From AP-15 sp963785565 (GTDB taxonomy: Bacteria > Pseudomonadota > Alphaproteobacteria > ATCC43930 > CGMCC-115725), in NCBI GenBank assembly GCA_963785565.1, contig CAWAVV010000030.1, positions 61,054 to 125,053 on the forward strand: DNA of 64,000 bases, in the 5' to 3' direction. Below are positions 56,682 to 64,000 of this stretch, one piece after another (position 1 is the first letter of the stretch; each line of letters opens with the position of its first letter). Under the pieces are notes generated by a model that saw only the letters and a program-made list of their open reading frames with translations, was not told the DNA's origin and ran no database searches. A program made the position numbers and the translations under genes.

Positions 56682-57074
56682 GTGTTGACGCTGATTGAAG
56701 ATTTGCCGCCGATGGTGCTGGGAGTCGAGGCTAGCGGCAAGGTTACCCACGAGGATTACCTAAACATCCTGATCCCGAACGCCGAAGCGAAGATGGCCGA
56801 GGGTCCGATCAAGATGCTTTATGTGATTGGCGAGGATTTCACCGGCTTTGAACTCGGAGCGCTGTGGGACGACGGCACCTTCGGTCTCAAGCATTGGCAC
56901 GATTTCAGCTGCATTGCAGTGGTCGCCGATCATGTGTGGCTGCGCGGCGCCGTCAGCATGTTTAAGCCGTTCTTCCCGCACGAGGTCCGGTTGTTCCGTC
57001 TATCCGACCTGGCTGCGGCAAAGGCTTGGCTTGCCGGCGCGGAGGACGCGAGCGGTACCACAGGATCTCGATAA
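56682..57074 (+). CDS. SpoIIAA-like (STAS-related) protein
   Basis: A 130-aa SpoIIAA-like protein. The GTG at 56682 is preceded by CGGAGAAAG. The block EASGKVTHEDYLNILIPNAE, then FKPFFPHEVRLFRLSDLAAA, matches the SpoIIAA-like family. No function is assigned; these domains may bind lipids or partner proteins. It lies about 95 bp after the TRAP gene. Confidence 0.85.
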   Translation: MLTLIEDLPPMVLGVEASGKVTHEDYLNILIPNAEAKMAEGPIKMLYVIGEDFTGFELGALWDDGTFGLKHWHDFSCIAVVADHVWLRGAVSMFKPFFPHEVRLFRLSDLAAAKAWLAGAEDASGTTGSR

Positions 57075-57137
57075 CGGGGTAGATTTTGAGATCGGCTTGC
57101 TGAATAAACGGGGCGCGAGGTGCCCGTAGAGCAACAA

Positions 57138-58119
57138 ATGGAATACGCGATACTCGGCCGGACCGGTCTCAAAGTCAGCGTCGCCGGGCTCGGCTGCGGC
57201 GGGTTCAGCCGGCTCGGGCTGGGCACCGGCAAAAACGAGGCCGAGGCGGTGGGGCTCGTACATCAGGCGTTCGACCTCGGGGTCAATCTCTTCGACACCG
57301 CTGCCGTCTACGGCACCGAAGCGGTCCTTGGCAAAGCCCTGAAGTCGATGCCGCGCGATCAGGTGGTGATCGCCACCAAGGCGTGGATCCCGCGCAGTGG
57401 GGGCCGCTCCGCTGTCGACCACGCGGTGGCCAGCCTCGACAATTCGCTCAAATTGCTAGGCATAGATTGCATCGACATCTTCCAGCTCCACGGCGTTTCG
57501 CCCGAGGCTTATGATCGGGCCCGCGATGTGATCGCCCCAGCGCTGCTGAGGGAGAAGGAGAAAGGCAAGATCCGCCACCTCGGCGTCACTGAAACCGGCT
57601 CCAGCGACGCCGAGCACAGGATGCTCCAAGCACGCGGTCGAGGACGGATGTTGGGACGTCGTCATGCTGGGTTTCCACATGATGCACCAGAACGCGCGGA
57701 CGAATGTCTTTCCGCGCACGGTCGCAAATCGCGTCGGCACCCTACTGATGTTCGCGGTGCGCAACATCTTCTCAAAGCCGGAGCGGCTGAAAACGGAGTT
57801 GCGCGAGCTTACCGCCAAGCGGCAGTTGCCGCGCTGGCTCGCCGACGCGCCGAACCCGCTCGGCTTTCTGATCCATGAACAAGACGGCGGCGCCGCGACC
57901 ATCACCGAGGCGGCCTATCGCTTTGTCCGGCACGAACCGGGTGTCGACGTGGTGCTGTTCGGCACCGGCGACCCCGAGCATCTGCGGACCAACATCGCCT
58001 CGATCTTGAAGCCGCCGGTGCCCGAAACCGACCGCCGGATACTCGCCCGGCTGTTCGGCCACCTGGTCGGCGTCGGCCTCGACCCGCCCACCTACATGCC
58101 CGGCCTCACCCTGCATTGA
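57138..58119 (+). CDS. aldo/keto reductase (frameshifted)
   Basis: About 327 aa when joined. MEYAILGRTGLKVSVAGLGC is the family start; the catalytic Asp/Tyr region is NLFDTAAVYGTEAVLGKAL, and the Lys is in VVIATKAW. One extra base near 57630 shifts the frame; the join reads LQHAVEDGCWDVVMLGFHMM and the protein continues to 58119. It uses NADPH to reduce a carbonyl, substrate unknown. The ATG at 57138 is preferred over the GTG at 57120. Confidence 0.85.
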
Positions 58120-58180
58120 TCGGCCGTCCCATGAAGAGCGGCATAATATCCGGCGAAGAGCTCTGGCGGCTGCTTCGCGC

Positions 58181-58588
58181 TCAGCCGGAACGCGGGGCAC
58201 GATCGGATGCCGGCTGGGGCTTCGATTTGCCTCTCAGCCCTGCCCGCGGTCGCTTCGCTGCGACCCGGCGCGCCGCTGCCAGCGCTACTCGCGCCCATGA
58301 AACAAGCTCATCGGGTTCGTCAAACAGCCGCTCCGGCGCACGCCAAAAGGAGAGGTCGATGAGGCAGCCCTTTTTTTCGTAGTTGAGGGGCGGAAAGGCC
58401 TCGGCTTCCTCAAAGGCCGCCCGGTTGTGGTCGTCAACGCGGAGGTAGAGCATGTTGTCGGTCACCATCCCGAGCATCAGCCCGTCGCAGAAGACCCCGG
58501 TCTTGCCGAACATGCGCCGCATCGTGACGTGACCGAGCGGAGCGAGCTGCTCGCGCAGGAACTCGGCGAAACTGTCGCTGGCAAACAT
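58181..58588 (-). CDS. TfoX/Sxy N-terminal domain protein
   Basis: A 135-aa protein from the ATG at 58588. FAEFLREQLAPLGHVTMRRM with FGKTGVFCDGLMLGMV is the TfoX N-domain. The tail is basic (RRVAAKRPRAGLRGKSKPQP). Sxy/TfoX regulates competence genes in gammaproteobacteria; in alphaproteobacteria the role is unknown. It is convergent with the aldo/keto reductase. Confidence 0.88.
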   Translation of the reverse strand: MFASDSFAEFLREQLAPLGHVTMRRMFGKTGVFCDGLMLGMVTDNMLYLRVDDHNRAAFEEAEAFPPLNYEKKGCLIDLSFWRAPERLFDEPDELVSWARVALAAARRVAAKRPRAGLRGKSKPQPASDRAPRSG

Positions 58589-59044
58589 TCCTCCCTCCAG
58601 CCTGCTCGGCGGTTTCGTCAGGTAAATGTTGAGGGGTAACACCCGGGTCACGGTGCCGTTAGGCCTGCGCCCCCGCAACAATTACATCGAGCGAGATGAT
58701 GTCGTCCAATGCGCCGGAATAGACCACGAAGGAGGCCGTCTCCTGGCTGATTAAGGCGCTGTGCGGTTGTGGCCCGTCGGATTGCGCAAGGACCGTCCAG
58801 ACCGGCCTCCGGATCGTGGGCTCGCAAGCGTTCCGCGCCGGGCTGGGGGCTCCGGGCGGCGAGCCGTAATCGCGGCGGCGGGCAAGGCGGGTGGTCCAAG
58901 TAGCGGAGGGGCGGGCATGTAAATCGCCTTACGCGCTGCTCCGACGCCAAATTTGATTTGGCCGGGCCGGAGCAGGCAGGCGCATAAATCCGGCGGTGCG
59001 AAACTGTGCTTGATAACCGACGGCCGGACAGAGACGACTAAAAC
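58589..59044. other. 456-bp stretch without a supported gene
   Basis: No complete gene is seen. On the minus strand one frame stays open for 89 codons (58662-58928) and ends with SFVVYSGALDDIISLDVIVA and a stop, with protein-like composition, but it has no ATG, GTG or TTG in a usable place. It may be the 3' end of a broken gene. Confidence 0.5.
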
Positions 59045-60292
59045 TCAGTCGGCGGCCGGAGCGCGCTGGATGTTGGCGCTGCGCACCGGGATGCCGGTCT
59101 GCTCGTAGCAGACCCGCGCCAAGGTCGCGACCCCCTCGCGGATCACGTCCTTCGACGGCAGTGCAAAGCACAGCCGCATATGCGATTTGGTTGCGGCCGG
59201 GTTGCACGACCATTCCGGGCCGGGGTTGAACACCAGCCCCTCCTTGGCGGCGGGCGCCACCAATGTTGTCACATCGACCTTGTCCGGCAGTTTGATCCAC
59301 AAAAAGATGCCGCCCTTCGGGACCCACATCTTTTCGATCGCGGTGCCGAATTCGCGCTCGACCGCTTCAACCATCGTGTCGAGCTTTTCTTTCAATACGC
59401 CGGTCAACTCGCCGACATGCTCGTCGAAAGCTCTGCGAGAAATATTCGGCGACGACCATCTGCTCGAGGGCGCCGGTGCCGCTGTCGAGTCTCGCGCTTG
59501 AGCCCGACGAGCCGGCTCATGACCGTCCAGTCGGCGACGACGTAGCCGAGCCGCAAGGCCGGCGACAAGGTTTTCGAGAACGACCCGACATGGACCACCT
59601 GGCTCGGGTCCATCGCATAGATCGCCTCCGGCGCATCCGGGCTCCAGGTCAAGATCGGCGTAGCATTCGTCCTCAAAAATCACCACGCCGTGTTTTTTAG
59701 CCAGCGCCAGCAGGGCCTCGCGGCGCGCCACCGGCAGGATCGACCCGGTCGGGTTCTGCACCGTCGGGATCGTGTAGATGAATTTCGGCACGGTCCCTTT
59801 GCGCTTCAGGCCGTCTAGGATCTGGCCGAGCGCGTCGATCTTCAACCCATCATCGTCGAGCGGCGCGCCGACGACGTTGACGCCGAGCCGCTGCAATTTG
59901 GTCAATGCGCCGCCATAGGTGAATTCCTCGAGGATGACCGTGTCGCCGCGGTTCAACAGAACACGGTTGACGAGGTCGAGCCCCTGGCCGGAACCGGAAG
60001 TGATCAGGACTTCCTCAGGCGTGCAGGTGATGCCCCGCGCCCCGACCTTGTTGACGACACATTCGCGGGTCGGCCGGAAACCCTGTGGTCCGTGCGGGTT
60101 ATAGAGCGCCAGATCGGCGCCGTCGCGGCGCAATACCGTCTCCGCCGCCGCCGCCAGTGCCGCTGCCGGCACACGCTCGGGGTCGTTGTGGCCGCCGATG
60201 AAATTGTATTTCGGAAAGCCGGCCCAGCGCGGCGCCGCCGCCGGAAGGTCTTTGGCGAACAGATGGGTATAAGCGAAACCGGTAGCGGCCAT
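59045..60292 (-). CDS. PLP-dependent aminotransferase, class I/II (three frameshifts)
   Basis: Fold type I aminotransferase of about 415 aa. It starts MAATGFAYTHLFAKDLPAAA. The N-terminal block TSGSGQGLDLVNRVLLNRGD, the Asp/Tyr region FEDECYADL and the PLP-lysine block HVGSFSKTLSPALRLGY (Lys in SFSKT) resemble the 2-aminoadipate/MocR-like subgroup. Three +1 insertions near 59650, 59487 and 59427 put about 75 residues in the wrong frame, but the net frame is restored, so a single open frame spans the gene with a scrambled middle. Confidence 0.85.
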   Translation of the reverse strand: MAATGFAYTHLFAKDLPAAAPRWAGFPKYNFIGGHNDPERVPAAALAAAAETVLRRDGADLALYNPHGPQGFRPTRECVVNKVGARGITCTPEEVLITSGSGQGLDLVNRVLLNRGDTVILEEFTYGGALTKLQRLGVNVVGAPLDDDGLKIDALGQILDGLKRKGTVPKFIYTIPTVQNPTGSILPVARREALLALAKKHGVVIFEDECYADLDLEPGCAGGDLCDGPEPGGPCRVVLENLVAGLAARLRRRRLDGHEPARRAQARDSTAAPAPSSRWSSPNISRRAFDEHVGELTGVLKEKLDTMVEAVEREFGTAIEKMWVPKGGIFLWIKLPDKVDVTTLVAPAAKEGLVFNPGPEWSCNPAATKSHMRLCFALPSKDVIREGVATLARVCYEQTGIPVRSANIQRAPAAD

Positions 60293-60329
60293 GGTGCTTT
60301 CTCGTTGTGCTAGGGTGATTGGTGCCTCG

Positions 60330-60403
60330 CGTCACCTGCCCCTCGCCCTCCCGCTACGCGGGTCCCTCCCTCTCCCCGCGACCGGGGAGAGGGCCGGGTG
60401 ACG
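60330..60403. repeat. nested intergenic palindrome
   Basis: CGTCACC (60330-60336) and GGTGACG (60397-60403) enclose CCCTCTCCCC (60368-60377) and GGGGAGAGGG (60384-60393). This C/T-rich palindrome resembles common dispersed repeats in alphaproteobacterial intergenic DNA. It lies between the aminotransferase and the FAH-family gene, both on the minus strand, and may act on their mRNA. Confidence 0.65.
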
Positions 60404-60413
60404 GGCTACTGGG

Positions 60414-61361
60414 TCAGCTCGCCTTCGCGTATTTGCCGCTCTGCTGCGGGGTGATGTCGGGATAGGCGCCGGCGGTCTTTTGCGCCGCCTGCTCGTGCAT
60501 CTGCAACCGCGTGCGCCGTTCCCACTTCCGCTTCAGCTCGTCCTTGACGTTAAAGGCGAGCTTGCCAACGCCCTCGATGTCGAGCTCGATCTTGTCGCCG
60601 TCCATGAACGGATTGAGCCCGCGATGATTGGTGCCGGTCGCGACGATATCGCCCGGCTCAAGAGCGTGGATCGAGCTGAGCCATTCGATGCAGCGGGGGA
60701 TCTTGTGCGCCATGTCGCTGGTGTTGAAGTTCTGCATTAATGTGCCGTTGTTCGACAACCGGATCTGCAATTTCTGCGGGTCCGGAATTTCGTCCTTGGT
60801 CACGATACACGGCCCGATCGGGGCGAAAGTATCGCGCGACTTCATGGCAAAAAAGCCGGGGGCCGGCAGGCCACGCGCCGAGCCGTCGATAAAGCAGGTA
60901 TAGCCAAAGACATAGTCCATCGCGTCGGCGGCTTTGACGTTGCTCGCCTTTTTGCCGATCACGAGCGCCAATTCGGCCTCGCCCTCGAAAATCGTCGCCG
61001 GCGCATCGGGCAATACCATCGTGTCGCCTGGTCCACAGATCGCGTTCGCTGTCTTTTGGAAGGCGTTGATCGGCGCCGGCGCGCTGCGGGTGCCGTCTTC
61101 CATGTAGTTGACCGCCATGCAGTCGATATTATCGGGCTTTGGCAGCGGGGCGCGCAGTTTGACCGCCGACAACGGCAGGCCCTGACCGCTGGCCGCGGCG
61201 TCTGCGAGCTTGCCCTTGTATTGGTCGAAGCGCGCGATCACCCCGTTGATCAGGTCACCAGGGCCGGTATGCGGGATGTCGCGCACGACCGATGACACGT
61301 CGACGACGCGATCGCCCTTGACCACGCCCAGCTTGTAGTCATCGAAGTATACCAGCTTCAT
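60414..61361 (-). CDS. fumarylacetoacetate hydrolase family protein
   Basis: A 315-aa FAH-fold enzyme. The metal ligands lie in FEGEAELALVIGKKA and FGYTCFIDGSARG, and the C-terminal block GDIVATGTNHRGLNP is conserved. It is of the shorter type (HpaG, 2-hydroxyhepta-2,4-diene-1,7-dioate isomerase or acylpyruvase), which act on open-chain diketo acids. It lies 11 bp downstream of the cupin gene on the same strand. Confidence 0.92.
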   Translation of the reverse strand: MKLVYFDDYKLGVVKGDRVVDVSSVVRDIPHTGPGDLINGVIARFDQYKGKLADAAASGQGLPLSAVKLRAPLPKPDNIDCMAVNYMEDGTRSAPAPINAFQKTANAICGPGDTMVLPDAPATIFEGEAELALVIGKKASNVKAADAMDYVFGYTCFIDGSARGLPAPGFFAMKSRDTFAPIGPCIVTKDEIPDPQKLQIRLSNNGTLMQNFNTSDMAHKIPRCIEWLSSIHALEPGDIVATGTNHRGLNPFMDGDKIELDIEGVGKLAFNVKDELKRKWERRTRLQMHEQAAQKTAGAYPDITPQQSGKYAKAS

Positions 61362-61372
61362 TTGAGCCTCCG

Positions 61373-61723
61373 TTATTCGACAGGGACGAAAATGCAGTTG
61401 CGGATCTTGCCGTCCAGCGCCTTCGACAGGTGACCTTTGCCGGTCGTGTCCTCGACCAGCACCACCTCGCCGGCGCCGATCTTGCGCGCCTCACCGTCGC
61501 TTGCCGTGATTTGCACACCGGCGTCGAGGTTGATGATGTATTGCCGTCGCGGCGCCGGGTGCCAGTCGAGATCGTAGGTCGGCGGCACCTCGCGGAAGAT
61601 GATCCCGGTCGCCGGCAGCCGTTTGGACAGCTTGCCTCCGGGGGTCTGCTCGACCCATTCGATCTCGACGTCGCGCCAATGCGACTGACCGCTCGCGTCG
61701 GCATAGAGGTTGTGCACCCGCAT
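61373..61723 (-). CDS. cupin domain protein
   Basis: A 116-aa single-domain cupin starting MRVHNLYADASGQSHWRDVE, with GGGAGGGG upstream. The blocks DLDWHPAPRRQYIINLDAG and GEVVLVEDTTGKGH form the two cupin motifs. It lies just upstream of the FAH-family gene and may act on a related small molecule. Substrate unknown. Confidence 0.9.
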   Translation of the reverse strand: MRVHNLYADASGQSHWRDVEIEWVEQTPGGKLSKRLPATGIIFREVPPTYDLDWHPAPRRQYIINLDAGVQITASDGEARKIGAGEVVLVEDTTGKGHLSKALDGKIRNCIFVPVE

Positions 61724-61817
61724 CGCTGCCCCTCCCAGGCAATCGGTTGTTGATAGCGGGCATAGTAGCGGCGGACTGATCCCCGACGCCAGCCTCTCGA
61801 CGAGCCGATGCGTCAGA

Positions 61818-62864
61818 TCATGCCCGTTGCGGCTCGGCGGAAGAGGGGAATACTGCGGCGCGCCGCGCACCCGGCTTCAGCCGCAATGCCGGCCGCTCAA
61901 TCAGGTGCCAGGACAGGAAAGCCATTGCCGCGGTCACGGGCAAGGCGATTGCGAACACCTGCCACCACAGGGCGCGGCCGCCGAGCAACCAGACCACCGC
62001 CTGCTCGACCGGCCAGCCGTAGATGTAGAGGCCATAGGAGAGATCACCGAAGCGCCCCGCCGGGATCACCGGCAAGGCCGGGTTCAGGGCGAGCCACAGC
62101 GCCAGATAGCAGCCGAATAGCGGGAACAACGGAATGAACTCGCGCAACGGCACGCTGAGGACGAGGCCCGCCAACGCTAGCAATGCTACGCGGCTGTTGA
62201 AGATGCGGGTCGCGCGCAATTTGTAGAGGACCATGCCGGCTGCGAAAAAGCCGAGCAGCCAGCCCCAACCACCCAGCACATCGAGCGCGTGGAAATGCAG
62301 GCAGGCGAGACCGAGCGCCAGCAGCAGCAGCGCCATGGGCAAAGTCAGCAGCCGCGTCACTCCCAGCCCGAGGACCATCAGGTACATCATAAATTCGAGG
62401 CGCAACGTCCACATCGAACCATTGATCTCGAGCCCGACCAGGTTGTTGACGAACATGACCCCCGGCAATTCGTGGACGGTCGGATCGAGCAAGGTGTTGC
62501 CGATGACGTATCGGTACGGCTCAGGCCGGCTGAAGTAGGCGCCCGGCTCCAGGGTGGTGACGAACGGCGCGAGCACGAAGGCCGACAGCAGGGCGGCGGC
62601 GAAGAGGCCGGGAAAGATGCGCAATGCCCGCTTGGCGAGGAAGCGCAGCGGATCTCCGGTTTCCTCGAAGCTTTGAGTCACCAGAAAGCCGCTGATCGCA
62701 AAGAATACGAACACCCCTGTTAGGCCAAGGATCGACTGGTTGCCGGTCAGCCGGATCAGCCATTCGTGCTTTTGCGTGCCCTCGGCGATCAGAAAGGAAT
62801 GCGAAAAGATCACCGAAACCGCCGCCAACAGACGCAGCGCGTCGAAATTGTTCCTTCTTGGCAT
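61818..62864 (-). CDS. acyltransferase family 3 membrane protein
   Basis: A 348-aa integral membrane O-acyltransferase of the OafA/ExoZ type, with about ten hydrophobic segments. It starts MPRRNNFDALRLLAAVSVIF followed by SHSF, where the His is the family's catalytic candidate. It probably acetylates a polysaccharide or lipid. It lies 27 bp downstream of the acyl-CoA dehydrogenase gene on the same strand. Confidence 0.93.
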   Translation of the reverse strand: MPRRNNFDALRLLAAVSVIFSHSFLIAEGTQKHEWLIRLTGNQSILGLTGVFVFFAISGFLVTQSFEETGDPLRFLAKRALRIFPGLFAAALLSAFVLAPFVTTLEPGAYFSRPEPYRYVIGNTLLDPTVHELPGVMFVNNLVGLEINGSMWTLRLEFMMYLMVLGLGVTRLLTLPMALLLLALGLACLHFHALDVLGGWGWLLGFFAAGMVLYKLRATRIFNSRVALLALAGLVLSVPLREFIPLFPLFGCYLALWLALNPALPVIPAGRFGDLSYGLYIYGWPVEQAVVWLLGGRALWWQVFAIALPVTAAMAFLSWHLIERPALRLKPGARRAAVFPSSAEPQRA

Positions 62865-62891
62865 GGCTGGCCCGAACGCCGAGCAGCGCCG

Positions 62892-64000
62892 TTACCCGTT
62901 GATCAGGCGTGCGACGCGTTCGCGGTGCCAGGTGGCGTCGCCAAACGCGACCTCGGCTGCTTTGGCGCGCTTGAAATAAAGCTGCAGATCGTGCTCCCAG
63001 GTCATGCCGATGCCGCCATGCAATTGGATGCCTGATCCGGCGACCTTGCGCGCCATGTCGGAGGCGGCGGCCTTGGCCATCGATACCGCGAGCGGCGCTT
63101 CCTCGAGATCCTGGTCGAATGCCCAAGCGGCGTAATAGGTCAGCGACTTGGCGTTTTCGAGCGCCACCAGCATGTCGGCGGCCTGGTGCTTAACCCCCTG
63201 ATAGCTGCCGATCGGCTTGCCGAAGGCGACGCGCAATTTGGCGTAGTCGACGGTCATGTCGAGCACCTGCTGCGCGCCCCCGCACATCTCGGCGCAGAGT
63301 GCCACGGTCGCCCGCGCCACGACCCGTGACAGCGGCGCCCAACCCTCGTGTTTCTCGCCGAGCAGCGCCGAAGCCGGCAGTGCGACGTTGTCGAGCCGGA
63401 CCTCGCACAACTTTCGGGTCTCGTCGATCGTCGGCATCGAGGCGACGGTCAGGCCGGGCGTGTCTCGCGGCGCCAGGAACAGGCTGACGCCGTCTTCCAT
63501 CGTGCTGCCGTCGCGGGTGCGCGCGGCGACGACCAGAATGTCTGCCAGATGCGCGTCCCCGACGAACAGTTTGGCGCCGGAAATGGTGAAGCTGCCTGCC
63601 GTCTCGCGGGCCGGCAGCGCGATGCCGGCGGCATCCCAGCGTAGATTGGGCTCGGTCCAGGCGAGTGCCGCCTTGGCGGCGCCGGCGGCGATCCGCGGCA
63701 GCCATTCCCGGCGCTGCGCCGAGGCGCCGGCCTCGGCGATCGTCGCACCGCCGAGCAACACTGTCGACAGGAACGGGCCCGGCATGACCCGCCGCCCCAT
63801 TTCCTCCATCAACACGACGAGATCGACGAGCCCGAGCCCGCTGCCCCCATGTTCCTCGGGATAAACGATGCCGAGCCAGCCCTGGTCGGCGAGCTTTTTC
63901 CAGAATTCGTCGGTCACCGCCGCCGGCTCGGCCATGCGCGCGCGCACAAAGCGGCTATCGCATTCGCTGTCGAGGAATTTGCGCGCGGTCTCGCGCAGCA
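62892..64000 (-). CDS. acyl-CoA dehydrogenase (5' partial at window end)
   Basis: The C-terminal portion, about 369 aa, of an FAD-dependent acyl-CoA dehydrogenase. The frame is open through 64000 (RETARKFLDSECDSRF before the first Met at 63947), so the start lies outside. GWLGIVYPEEHGGSGLGLVD is the N-domain end, and YAKLRVAFGKPIGSYQGVKH with the C-terminal IQLHGGIGMTWEHDLQLYFK are conserved. It oxidises an acyl-CoA in fatty or branched-chain acid breakdown. Confidence 0.95.
   Translation of the reverse strand, partial: LRETARKFLDSECDSRFVRARMAEPAAVTDEFWKKLADQGWLGIVYPEEHGGSGLGLVDLVVLMEEMGRRVMPGPFLSTVLLGGATIAEAGASAQRREWLPRIAAGAAKAALAWTEPNLRWDAAGIALPARETAGSFTISGAKLFVGDAHLADILVVAARTRDGSTMEDGVSLFLAPRDTPGLTVASMPTIDETRKLCEVRLDNVALPASALLGEKHEGWAPLSRVVARATVALCAEMCGGAQQVLDMTVDYAKLRVAFGKPIGSYQGVKHQAADMLVALENAKSLTYYAAWAFDQDLEEAPLAVSMAKAAASDMARKVAGSGIQLHGGIGMTWEHDLQLYFKRAKAAEVAFGDATWHRERVARLING

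Noticed and set aside
1..64000. Mobile element, prophage or CRISPR array
   Set aside because: No transposase, integrase, terminal repeat pair, phage structural gene or regularly spaced repeat was seen.
1..64000. tRNA or rRNA gene
   Set aside because: No cloverleaf or conserved rRNA sequence was found in the intergenic regions read by eye.

Overview
The window is GC-rich DNA with strongly G/C-biased third codon positions and is almost fully coding. The order ubiH-like gene, ftsK, lolA and (after a glutamine amidotransferase) xthA, the thrC gene fused by a 4-bp overlap to a mitochondrial-processing-peptidase-like M16 gene, and a GCGAGCGAAGC-type intergenic palindrome all point to an alphaproteobacterium, probably a soil or freshwater member of the Rhodospirillales or a neighbouring order. 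I see no tRNA, rRNA, CRISPR array, insertion sequence or prophage.

Layout. 1-8.8 kb: end of a Rieske dioxygenase, a GlsB-type membrane protein, a UvrD helicase, an orphan CoxL-type molybdenum hydroxylase, and a ferredoxin-cytochrome P450 pair. 8.8-13.4 kb: housekeeping genes (thrC, M16 peptidase, GNAT acetyltransferase, YqgE/AlgH, peroxiredoxin). 13.5-17.7 kb: a minus-strand ketone-body module (PHA depolymerase, beta-keto acid cleavage enzyme, 3-oxoacid CoA-transferase A and B). 18-30 kb: mixed metabolic and regulatory genes (a patatin that has lost its catalytic residues, cytochrome c' with a diheme cytochrome, GST, Asp/Glu racemase, HpcH aldolase, threonine-synthase-like enzyme, questin-oxidase-like protein, CHRD protein, class III cyclase, an ArsR/SRPBCC pair, FAD monooxygenase). 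31-37.4 kb: a peptide/nickel-type ABC importer. 37.4-47.6 kb: a divergent glycoconjugate locus with four glycosyltransferases and a polysaccharide deacetylase on one side, and a very unusual ABC exporter, a stand-alone cyclic-nucleotide-binding protein and a methyltransferase on the other. 47.5-54 kb: xthA, a class I glutamine amidotransferase, lolA, ftsK and a ubiH-like gene. 54-64 kb: catabolic accessory genes (luciferase-like oxidoreductase, TRAP binding protein, aldo/keto reductase, TfoX, aminotransferase, FAH-family hydrolase, cupin, acyltransferase, acyl-CoA dehydrogenase running off the end).

The strongest candidate for an undescribed system is the 37-47.6 kb locus. Its ABC protein carries about 280 extra residues between the Q-loop and the signature motif, an Asn in place of the Walker A Ser/Thr, an Asn in place of the Walker B Asp, and no LSGGQ. 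It is followed by a cNMP-binding domain protein without a DNA-binding domain.

A caution for the whole window: ten genes are interrupted by single-base indels. I count 16, of which 15 are +1. They are otherwise intact, and none is broken by a nonsense substitution that I noticed. They look like sequence errors more than gene decay, so these genes are described here as the reconstructed protein.
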